64,000 bases of DNA from the NCBI RefSeq assembly GCF_932526225.1, contig NC_064042.1:10368540-10432539 (forward strand), in the 5' to 3' direction. A program made the translations under genes and the position numbers. Below the pieces are notes generated by a model that was not told the origin of the DNA, made no database searches, and saw only the letters and a list, made by a program, of their open reading frames with translations. Positions 1 through 12,500 of this stretch are shown piece by piece. Within the stretch, counting starts at the first letter, position 1. Every line of letters begins with the position of its first letter. Source of the stretch: Nematostella vectensis. Its lineage: Eukaryota; Cnidaria; Anthozoa; Actiniaria; Edwardsiidae.

Positions 1-209
1 GATCAAATGCTCTTAACATGACTGACATACTCGTCAATCGAGACAGACAACTCAACAAACATAGACAAACATAGTCTTCATTCATGGATGTCAGCTAGTG
101 TGTATGCATTGTCAATGAAGATGGTACCACGGGTCAGGGTCCGCAGCGGTTCTTTCTTGTAAAGGTCGATGAAGTACAATTAATGCCCTTTTCCGAGAAG
201 ACGCGCAGT

Positions 210-302
210 GGGCAAAACTGGACGTTTGGCGCAGTGAAAACTGAACGTTTGACGCAGTATAAAATGAACGTTTGGCCCTGTGTGAAATTAACCTTTGGCG
301 TA
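210..302. repeat. Degenerate short tandem repeat (about 30 bp, 3-4 copies)
   Basis: The motif AACGTTTGRCGCAGT recurs with drift at roughly 30 bp spacing. It lies in the intron after the last visible IQGAP-like exon. Nothing else is recognised in positions 1-508. Confidence 0.45.
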
Positions 303-508
303 ACCATAGTAACATATGGTTATAGTTATCCCAGGGACCGTGTTTTTATGTTGCCATGTTAGTTACCTCGTACACTCTTTGAAGGCTTTTCAATTCTAGT
401 TCTAATTTTTCGTATTTCATCAGTTTGAGTTGAACTTCCTAGGACACAACAAAACTATAATTTGTCAGTTATTAGTTAGCGAGAGTTCGCTGTACAGGCC
501 AAACTTAC

Positions 509-3500
509 TTCTTTGATTTGCTGGAAAAAGATCTTGTCGCCCTCCAGGACAGAAGTGAACTCCTCGACGCCTTGGAACCTCTGCAGTAGATAAGCCCCTA
601 TCCTGCCCCAGTCTGTTTCTGGTTCCAGTTGCGCTCGTTTGATGGCGTTCAGGAGGGAAGATTCCATCATGAGGGCGGGGCACTAAACAGGTAAAATATG
701 GCAAGGAATAAATCACCTTGAAACACTGTGAAATCTCACCTACCCTAAAATAAAAACGGCTCTACTTTATTGCTAAACAAATAAAAAAATATTTTAAACA
801 AAACAAAAAATAGCGCTACGTGATTCCTAGTATACGAAAACATTGGTGTACAATACAAAGGGGGGCGATAAAGCACAATTTTGACTAACCAGACTTAATA
901 ACTTGACCAGCAAACGTCGGCACTGCTCTTTGACGGCTTCGCTCTCCAACTTCTTACTAAAGGTAGATTCTACTGACTCCGCACGAAACACTGCAGCATA
1001 AAAAAATGTTTTGGATAAATACTTCTGTTGTCATTAGACATTCAGTTACAATAACTTCCCCATTCCGCCTACCTTGTTGTTGTTTTTAGCTAAGTACATT
1101 TAAAAAAAAATTGAAAAAATTAATTCATCACTCAGGCAGAGGCCAGTAACTTGAGAATATCCTTTGCGGCTAAGTAAAAACGCAATTCTTTTGACTCAGT
1201 ATATATTTGGAATATTCAGACGTTGTTTAGACGTTCCTCATTTATTTGTCAAGTGAAGGTGTATGGTAAAGGGTGAAAGTGAATGCATTAAATCTATTTT
1301 ACCATAAATTATTGGTATAAGATTCACACCTTGTTTGGACGCCCCCCATTTATTTTAAGGCAAGGTGTGTGACGTAACTACTACATTACATTTTCTGTTT
1401 TACCATAAATTATTGGTATAAGATTCCCACCTTGTTTGGACGCTCCCCATTACATTACATTTTCTGTTTTACCATAAATTATTGGTATAAGATTTCCACC
1501 TTGTTCGGACGCTCCCCATTTATTTGTTAAGGCAAGGTGTATCGCGTAACTAATACATTACATTTTCTGTTTTACCATAAATTATTGGTATAAGATTCCC
1601 ACCTTGTTTGGATGCTCCCCATTTATTTAAAGGCAAGGTGTATCGCGTAACTACTACATTACATTTTCTGTTTTACCATAAATTATTGGTATAAGATTCC
1701 CACCTTGTTTGGACTCTCCCCATTTATTTAAAGGCAAGGTGTATGGCGTAACTAATACATTACATTTTCTGTTTCACCATAAATTATTGGTATAAGATTC
1801 CCACCTTGTTTGGACGCTCCCCATTTATTTGTTAAGACAAGGCGTGTGACGTAAATACTACATTACATTTTCCGTTTTACCATAAATTATTGGTATAAGA
1901 TTCCCACCTTGTTTGGACGCTCCCCATTTATTTGTTAAGACAAGGCGTGTGACGTAAATACTACATTACATTTTCTGTTTTACCATAAATTATTGGTATA
2001 AGATTCCCACCTTGTTTGGACGCTCCCCATTTATTTGTTAAGACAAGGCGTGTGACGTAAATACTACATTACATTTTCTGTTTTACCATAAATTATTGGT
2101 ATAAGATTCCCACCTTGTTTGGACGCTCCCCATTTATTTGTTAAGGCAAGGCGTGTGACGTAAATACTACGTTACATTTTCTGTTTTACCATAAATTATT
2201 GGTATAAGATTCCCACCTTGTTTGGACGCTCCCCATTTATTTGTTAAGACAAGGTGTATGGCGTAACTAATACATTACATTTTCTGTTTTACCATAAATT
2301 ATTGGTATAAGATTCCCACCTTGTTTGGACGCTCCCCATTTATTTGTTAAGACAAGGCGTGTGACGTAAATACTACATTACATTTTCTGTTTTACCATAA
2401 ATTATTGGTATAAGATTCCCACCTTGTTTGGACGCTCCCCATTTATTTGTTAAGACAAGGCGTGTGACGTAAATACTACATTACATTTTCTGTTTTACCA
2501 TAAATTATTGGTATAAGATTCCCACCTTGTTTGGACGCTCCCCATTTATTTGTTAAGGCAAGGCGTGTGACGTAAATACTACATTACATTTTCTGTTTTA
2601 CCATAAATTATTGGTATAAGATTCCCACCTTGTTTGGACGCTCCCCATTTATTTGTTAAGACAAGGTGTATGGCGTAACTACTATATTACATTTTCTGTT
2701 TTACCATAAGTTATTGGTATAAGATTCCCACCTTGTTTTGACGCTCCCCATTTATTTGTTAAGACAAGGTGTGTGACGTAACTACTACATTACATTTTCT
2801 GTTTTACCATAAGTTATTGGTATAAGATTCCCACCTTGTTTGGACGCTCCCCATTTATTTGTTAAGACAAGGTGTATGGCGTAACTACTACATTACATTT
2901 TCTGTTTCACCATAAATTATTGGTATAAGATTCCCACCTTGTTTGGACGCTCCCCATTTATTTTAAGGCAAGGTGTGTGACGTATCTACTACATTACATT
3001 TTCTGTTTTACCATAAGTTATTGGTATAAGATTCCCACCTTGTTTGGACGCTCCCCATTTATTTGTTAAGACAAGGTGTATAGTGCAATCTTCCACACAA
3101 GGAAGCTGATGCTCTGCCTGGCCAAGCTCATCCAGTAAAATGTGCAGTGGGTCGTCTTCCGTTAACGCCTGAAAACAGAGTTGGGCCATGGTTAGGGAAG
3201 CAGAAAGCAGGAGAAATGTTGAATGAGAAAATAAAAAAATTTCAAACCAGAACAATAATTCGATTTAGTATAAATCTACTCACATACTATCACGAATCCT
3301 GCAATTTGATTGGCTCCCGTACTCACTATCTATTGAGCGATAGATAGCGAGCAGCGAAAAAACCGGCGTTTTTTTTTTCACAAAAACAACATGAATTATT
3401 ATCAAAATCGTCAGCTATTCGAAGGTAGTATATGTGAGTGGATTTATACTAAAACAATTAGACTACTCGTTCTCGTTTTCTATGAATCAAATAGTCAACT

Positions 3501-6500
3501 CGGCGCTACGCGCCTCGTTGACTATGTATTGACACATAGAAAACTCAAACTCGTAGTCTAATTGTTAAATCTTAAAGCACCTATATTAATAATTTCTGTT
3601 ATCTTGTATTGTATAAACAAACATAAGTTGCCGATCTGAAAAGGAAGGTGTGGCATGGTAAGGGGTGTGAACAGGTGAGATATCAAATTTTCTAACAAAG
3701 AAGATAAATTCCATATCTTCAAGTACCCATGTCTGAAGTCTGGCTGTTTGAAGCTTATCTAAAAATGAAGCAAACAAACACCACATTTTTTAATGTGCTT
3801 AGATACAAGATTTTAAAAAACCCTCCCCTACTAGTTATGGTACTGCATAGGGTGGTCTCTGACGGGCCCGTGGCCAGGTTCGAGTCATTCTGCTACAGAT
3901 AGCAGAATGGGTGGAATGGCCCTCATTCCATTCCGGAATGGGAATGTGGGATAAACGAACGCGTTTTTCTTTCTTTTTTAATCATTCTCATTTCAGAATC
4001 ACGAGTAAAAAAACAAGCACTTAGTATAGGTATCACTGGCTGACTTACCAAGTTGTCCGTGTGTGTGAACACTTAGTATAGGTATCACTGGCTGACTTAC
4101 CAAGTTGTCCGTGTGTGTGAACACTTAGTACAGGTTTCACTGGCTGACTTACCAAGTCGTCTGTGTGTGGACACTTAGTATTGGTATCACTGGCTGACTT
4201 ACCAAGTCGTCTGTGTGTGGACACTTAGTATAGGTATCACTGGCTGACTTACCAAGTCGTCTGTGTGTGTGAACACTTAGTATAGGTATCACTGGCTGAC
4301 TTACCAAGTCGTCTGTGTGTGGACACTTAGTATAGGTATCATTGGCTGACTTACCAAGTTGTCTGTGTGTGTGAACACTTAGTATAGGTATCACTGGCTG
4401 ACTTACCAAGTCGTCCGTGTGTGTGAACACTTAGTATAGGTATCATTGGCTGACTTACCAAGTCGTCCGTGTGTGTGAACACTTAGTATAGGTAACATTG
4501 GCTGACTTACCAAGTCGTCTGTGTGTGTGGACACTTAGTATAAGTATTGCTGGCTGACTTAACAAGTTGTCCGTGTGTGTGAACACTTAGTATAGGTATC
4601 ATTGGCTGACTTACCAAGTCGTCTGTGTGTGTGGACACTTAGTATAGGTATCACTTGCTGACTTACCAAGTCATCTGTGTGTTAGGACACTTAGTATAGG
4701 TATCAATGGCTGCATTACCAAGTCATCTGTGTGCGTGAGCACTTATGCTGTGTTTACACTTAAGCGTCGAACCTAGGTTGAGTAACTACCCAACCTAGGT
4801 TAGATTTGAAGTGTGTGTGAACACGCCCCAAATAGCCACTTATATGCCGGCAATTACAAATGCAAATCTGTTGACAGTTCTCAGTATAGGTATCACTGGC
4901 TGACTTACCAAGTCGTCTGTGTGTGGACACTTAGTATAGGTATATCACTGGATAACTAACCAAGTCGTCTGTGTGTGGACACTTAGTATAGGTATCACTG
5001 GCTGACTTACAAAGTCGTCTGCGTGTGGTTGGATAGTATTGGTATCACTTGCTGACTTACCAGGTCGTCTGTGTGTGGACACTTACAGTAGTATAGGTAT
5101 AACTGGCTGGCTTACCAAGTAATCAGTGTGTCTCGTGATGAGTTCATGAATCTTGTACATTTCATTCAGGGTGATTGATATCTTGATATCTTTTGACAAG
5201 GATAAGTAATGCTCCATCTGAAGTCAGAAACAAGCATACGAAATGTTAAAGAGAGTCGACCAGCGTATGTCATAACAACATTACATACAAGAAAACAAGG
5301 GTATTGTTTGGGAACTTAAAATGTCATCATTTTAAGGGACATATTTCATGACACATTTTACTTAATAAAAAAGCCATGAAAAGATAGACTGAAAAATCTT
5401 GTCTGCAAAATTTAGTTTATATAAATCAAATTTCAACTTGTGTATAAAACATTATTACCACCTACCTCTAAACTTTCATGAAAATCGGGAACTGATGACA
5501 AATCACTTAGAAAACTCTAGAAAAAACACAAGATCTCCATGAGCCTCTGCACCCAGGGGAGGGGGGTACTTCGGTATTGAATGAGAGGTGGAAGGGAAGT
5601 CAGATGAATTGTTTATGGACTGAATTTTTAATCATTTAAATTTAAAACTTATGCTTTGGACTTTTACTAACAAATATTGTGGTTTATTTGCCATTTTCGA
5701 CCCATGTTAAAACGGTGACTTTCCTATTAATGTGAATAGTGAAACTGGATGGCATATCAGGAACACTTTTCCATACAACTAATGATGAGCAGTCTGTTGT
5801 TGTGAAAGAGAGTGTTTCTTGACTGTCCCCCTGAGCTTACCTGCATTAAGTCTACATGGTTAATTGCAAACGGCTGGAGGGGTTGCATGTATTCCTCTTT
5901 AAAATGACTGCTGACAACGTTCTTGTTAGCCATACTCTGCAGTATCTTGGCAATCTATATCCAGAAATATGCACAACTTATATCAGCAAATATTGTGCCC
6001 CCACCCCCACCCCCACATACACAGTATGTTAAGTCTTGCTGTAGCCCTGAACTTACCAGAGTTAGGTTTCTTCTCATAGTATATGTAGGTTGTTTATTGA
6101 CTAGCATGTAGGCTGAAATTCAAGGACAAAGACAAATATATGAAATACTGGAATGCTGGACAGACAATAGTAATATGCAGAGGCAAATACAGTAGGAGTT
6201 GCCAAAATAGAGGGCAGAAGCAAGGACTTCAAGAAAGAAGCCAAGATATATTGTTCTTTCTTGGATTTCCTTATATTTTTTTCACATTTCTAAGCAAAAT
6301 CTCTAAGAAAAAGGGGTGGGGCTACCGGCCACACCCAACCTTAGAGAAGGAGAATGGTAAGATGCAAGAGCTGATAGGAGTTAAGAACAATAGAGGATTG
6401 GAAAATTGGAATAATTAAATATAGACTTGAGGGAGGATACACCATTCCTTACCTGTAGGAGTGACAATTGCAGGATTGATGAATCTCAATAGGAAAAATC

Positions 6501-9500
6501 CACCAATCATAGCATTGATTTGCTCAGGAGTGGCTTCTGGGAATTTTTCCTGTCAACCACAAAGATAAAAATAAGATGAATCTTTTTATTTCATTTTTTT
6601 CAATGTCCAACTCAATCCTTTAAGATTGTTCTACTATTGTTATTTTAAAATGTTCCATTATTTTACAAAGTAAATGAGACTGGAATAATGGAGCAAAATC
6701 TGAATCTTTAAAAAAAGATGTTAACTCTGATGTTCTTACGGAATAAAAGCTTTGAAACAAAGTTAAAATGTGCAGGAATTTCACAGAATCCACACTGTAC
6801 CATGGCTAATTCCTTAATGGCACGGCAGAGCCATTGTATCCCATAGGGCACTTGAGAGAGTGAGCTGATGATTATACCAAGAAACAAGGACGATATGTCT
6901 TGGAGCTTCTTTATCCTTGAATAAAAGTTAAGGAACAAGCTGGTACATAATTACCCTATTGGCCAACACAAACCATCTAAAAATAAATACAAAAAATAAT
7001 ACTACAATCTAAACTTAAGGTGTTTGTCCATTCTTTGGTTAACACATCAATGTTTAGCGAGTCAAAATGTATCATTCAAAATCAATCAGTTCTAGGGATG
7101 AATATAATATGGATTAACAATTAAAAAACTTTAAGACAAAATAAAAATCCTGACCTTCAGGATTCAACTGTCAACCCTTAGCTCTTATTAAAACACTTAC
7201 AAATCCTTAATGTTACTGAATCAAAGAAATGGCATCTAACCATTGCAAACACAGGAAGTGATTATAAAGTGCTGATTTGGTTCAACAAAGTAAACTCTTT
7301 TTGTTACAGATATGAAACCACTATTTGGTGTTCATAATTGAGAGTCTATATAATAACAGGAGCTTATTCTGTATATCGATTTTTAAAATAGTAAGAAGCA
7401 TGGTATCTGACTTGCAGAGATGGTTACGGAAAGCTTTGTTTTTGGTCTTTGTACTCTATTTTATTGTCTCATTCTATAGTCTTTGTTTTTGGCTTTTGTT
7501 CCATTGTTATTTGGTGCTGGTGCTCCGTAACACCAAGAAACCACCAAGAGATATGTAATAAAAATGCATGAAGGAAAAAGGATATGAAGTTTAGTTCTGA
7601 ACATGACCTCAGGATCATCCATGGCTCTCTCTAAAGTAAGAGAACTCTCATCCATCGGGTGGCCATACAGCTCAATGTAAACCTGAAAGGGGTTAAAAAT
7701 ATCAATGAAGTGACAAGGGGGGTGGAGCAAGCGCAGCTGATAAGTGATAATAGGTGGGGGTGAGATACAAGTCTATGGTGGGTAAATATTATAAAGTTTA
7801 TAAGAGTCCTAACTCTCATAACTTTTTGATATTTTTTTCCCTAAAAATAAGAGTGGGGGACACACGACATAGGACCCCTCTTATCCACACTGTAGGGAGG
7901 GATATATACAATAGGACCCCTCTTGGTCACATCACGTAGAGAGTGATACATAACACAGGACCCCTCTTGGACACACCCTGTAGAGAAGGATGTATAAAAT
8001 AGGACCCCTCTTGGACACACCCTGTAGAGAAGGATGTATAAAATAGGACCCCTCTTGGACACACCCTGTAGAGAGGGATGTATAAAATAGGACCCCTCTT
8101 GGACACACCCTGTAGAGATGGATGTATAAAATAGGAGCCCTCTTGGACACACCCTGTAGAGAGGGATGTATAAAATAGGACCCCTCTTGGACACACCCTA
8201 AATGACAGACGAAAATGGGTAAATGGGAAAATGATAATGACAATGACTGTTTTCACATGGAAAGGAAGGGGGGTGGGAATTCTACCTATAATGTGTGGAA
8301 CTAACTTTACACTGCTGCAAAAAAAACTTAAATGCAAATGACATGCACCAAACTGAATTCAATTGAATCACTGTCAAATCAAACATCCTATAGTTAAAAA
8401 GGGCACCATTCTATTACTAAAGCACAAGAAGATGGAAAGTCATAATATTTTTATATATTTTAATACTCAAAATTAAACAAAAAAAACACACACAAAATGG
8501 ATTCACCTTGATGGGATTAATTTCAAGCACCAAGTCTTCCTGAGACATAAGATCATTTAAAGGCTCCTCCAGAGTACACTTTAAATATTCCTGACCGGGT
8601 CCTCTTCTACAAGACATTGCATAGATTAAATGACTTTATATTTTGCCTGTTTGTTTGACTAACATCATACATGTCAACTCACCCGCATTAGGCAGGAGTC
8701 TCAAGATTTTGGATCCCTTCTCCCTCTCTCCCACGTTGAGCACCAAATCTCCCGCTTTTTAGCGATTTTTATTGCTTCCGAAAAAATATTCTATGGAAAA
8801 TCATCATTTTGCCTATTTTCTATTAAAATATTTGAAACAATAATTCCCTTGAGTAGCGCAATTTATCTAACACCCTTGTGAGATCTATAAGTGGATTTGT
8901 TTGTGAGAGCTTTCTATAAGGCAAACGCCTGCAAGGTTAAACCCACCCCTCACCCAAAAAATTTATAATACCCCACACCTGCCCCAAAAAATTTCTGAAG
9001 CCTTGAGATTTTCGGAGGTTGACAGGTATGTAACATGCACAAAGGCATATTGTACTCTAAGGACTAAACAGAATGCAGATTTTGTTACAATGCTTGATAA
9101 AAAAAAAGAGATATCACACCTTGTATAAGTAGTCATCATCCGCGAGATTGCTGTGTTGGCTCGAAGCAAACTATTGAAGTTTTCAGACTCTGCGAATTCA
9201 TATTTGAGAGCCAACTGCAAAAGAAGATGTCTAGTATCAGGCCATAAGTAAGGTTAAAGTATTCAACAGCAGAGGTGGTAGCAGCAAACCTTTCATGGGG
9301 GGGAAAGGTGAATATACTCCTCCTATATTGTTTTCAGAATTTTTGAAAGGCAAGAAATGACATATCAAACAATATGTACAGATCTACAGTATTTACCCCA
9401 GAAATCTTCCAGTGAACTTTAGTTTTTTCAACAAACTGATACTTTTACCAGAACTTTTTATCATTTTAATTAGCATGGTTGCCAAGTTGCTAAATGACTT

Positions 9501-12500
9501 GGTTGCCGAACCCATGAATACCAGCCCTCCCCCATGATAATTTTAAACACATGGGGCTGTCCGCTGCCCCTCTTTTCCTCCCCTGCATTGGTTACCTCAA
9601 ACATAGAGAGCAGGAGGTACTCTTCTCTTGTTTCATACTGGTTGCCATAAAGGGAAAACATCACAGGTTGTAGCAGGGCTGGAGACAAGGCACAGTACAT
9701 AGTATGTGAAGATGATGATACGCCTATTGCTAGCCTTTGGCAGCTTTAAGCTGTGTTACAGGTATGTGCATCACATATTTACATACTTGAGAGGTACAAA
9801 ATTTGAAATCAACAACAACTTACAGTCAATCTCACTCAAGGAAACTATCCTTGACAACTGGGCGAGATAGGATGGCTCAGTCTGCAGCAGATAAAAAAGG
9901 TTCCCGAAACGCTAAAGAAGAAATTATGAACATTACATTAGTTAGTCGCTGATACATTCATAAACCAACGTTTACACACTTACATCAAGGCAGCTGACAA
10001 GAGAGACTACCTCCGCCCCACCCCCACACGTACATGTACAAAATAAAGATACAAAGAGCCAATGGAGCCATTTTACCAAATACATTTATACAAAATGTAA
10101 GCTGTCTGCCACTCTCCCCTCACCCCCCCCCCCACCCCCCAAAAATAGAAAAAACAGCTGATTCTATCTTAGCCTTAGATATGTTGTCCCTCCTACACCC
10201 AAACTATCACTTTAGGAAATACAGTTACACCAGCTTGATGGTTGCTATGATAAGCGACAGCCTTTTACGCAGAAATAAACACTGATTTCACATTACATTC
10301 ACTTATATTTTCATGAGCTCCAAAGTTTATTTAACTTTTATGACTCATTATTTCTTATCTCCAATAGTTTTACATTGGCCAATAGTCTGCTAAGGAACTA
10401 CCAAAATCAGCAGACACCATTAAGCTTTTCTGCAAAATATGATAAACTACAGATAAAAAGGCAGCAAAAGACGCACTATCACTTGAGGGAGAATTAAAAC
10501 CTTGCATTAAAGGGTCATTTAAAATACTTGACCAATCAGAAGACATTATCAAGAGTATGAACTAAGTATTTGGTGAGGGAGAATAAAAACCTTGCATTAA
10601 AGGGTCATTTAAAATACTTGACCAATCAGAAGACATTATCAAGAGTATGAACTAAGTATTTGGTACAGCACTTTAACTCTCACTGCATTTAACATTACCC
10701 TAATGATTATAGATGAGATTTTCTGGCTGTCTGTCACAGTGTGTCTATATTCTGTGCATGCTTAGGGAAATAACAACTTGAGCGTGGAAGCCTTTATCTA
10801 GTAACCCCCTGAACCCCCTGGTGTCTTATTTCTTTAAAATTTTGATATTTCTATATTCAGAATTTTTTTGACATTTTTCACACTAGGTATTTCTGCCCCC
10901 TACAAAAGTCTTAGAGGCTTGAAAGTATAACGCTTGACGCTACATTAACAATCACAATTGTCCGCTCTATGTTAAAACCATTCTTTTTCTCTTGAAAAAG
11001 TGTTCCATTCATGCTTATTCATTTTGGCTCTAGGTAAGGGTTATCGGAGAAAGGATTAAGATAGATGAGAAGAAACAAAAATTGAATATTAATTAACATA
11101 AAACATAACAGCATTATGGGAAAAATTCCTTTTTTTTCTCTCATGTGGCTTTGTCAAAATATTATGACACTCATATTATGTTGAAATATTAGCTACCGTA
11201 AAATTCCGATAATAAGCCCTGGGGCTTATACTTTTCAAAGGCCCTTTTTGGACCTTACACTCGGGGGGGGGGGGGGGGGGGGGGCTTATTATTGAAGGGA
11301 TTTTTGCATCTGTATGTCCAAAGGAGTTAAAATTGTTGATCAAACATTGGCTATGAAAAGGACAATAAGAAAAGACTTTGTTAAAGGTTGTAACTAGGTC
11401 GACTTGAGTACAAATAACGTTAAAAAAAAAACAGCCATTACTTGTTCAATGCATGTAAATTGCTTTTATACAGCCCTCTGAGTATAACCCCTTGGGGGCT
11501 ATATTCGGGGGACCTTATTATTGGAGGGGATATTATGTTTCAAAGATGGGGGGGCTTATACACGGGCTGGCTAATTATCAGAATTTTACGGTATGTAATC
11601 AAGCTTTAGTCCAAGATTTCTCACCTGTTGCTGAAGCTCATCTTTCAATACACCTACAAGACATGGATAATAAACAATAATATGAAATCAGTAGAATTAA
11701 GCGTTGTGAACAAAAACGCATACCATTATATAAACTACATATGACAAAAAGGGTTACAACGCTTGAGTAACGGAAAGTGAAATGAGAGTAAAAAGTACAA
11801 CGGAAATATAAACAATTGATGATTTTTTTTTTTTACAAAAAACATATACCAAAAAACATAAAATAGATATCATCAGAAACAGAAGAATTTGATACAGTCA
11901 GTGAAACTTAAAAAAAAGCATTATTGGATATAAGCATTATATCTCTTAGTCATACTCTTCAGATGTTTCACAGTAAAGAAAAGAGAAATGCAAATAAAAT
12001 AGTACAACACAGATGTAGTTTCTATACTAAGACCATGAAATAAAATAAATAAATAAAAAAAAGTGCCTCTTTACATTACTAGTAATTTCTCTGCAAATGA
12101 GGAAAATTTAATATATTTAGATTAGATATTAAATAAATATATAGATTTCGTGACCTTTAATCTAAATGTAATCAAAAACAAGAATATATGTACACAACAT
12201 TATGTTTGTCATGACTGTGTAAATCCCATGCCAGTCCATAAAGCGTAGTCTACATTACAAAACTTAGACCCAAAACAATTATAAAGTAGATGAAAAGATA
12301 CTTAATTACCAGTTAGTTGAGGTGAGAAGTTTGTTAGTTAGCTAGATCTTTATTATCGGCAATCCGATCCTTCGCTTTGGGGAAATTACAATAATCAACT
12401 GACCTCTTGAATTTTAACAAGTTATGATATTCCATAAATTGATAAAACAACAGCGACGAAATTGGGTAAATATTGGTTCAAAGCTTGACAACGAAGAAAG

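Noticed and set aside
1297-3085. CRISPR-like regular repeats
   Set aside because: Units are contiguous 103 bp repeats without unique spacers, in an intron of a eukaryotic gene.
3586-3786. Possible extra IQGAP-like exon with a TTTTTAG acceptor
   Set aside because: The translated residues do not match the family between HTDYL and the following exon, and exon 15 and 16 phases already agree without it; a microexon remains possible.
4149-4430. Repetitive frame with [16 protein letters not shown] units
   Set aside because: It is the exon-15-derived minisatellite translated; in the real transcript only the first donor-proximal codons are exon.
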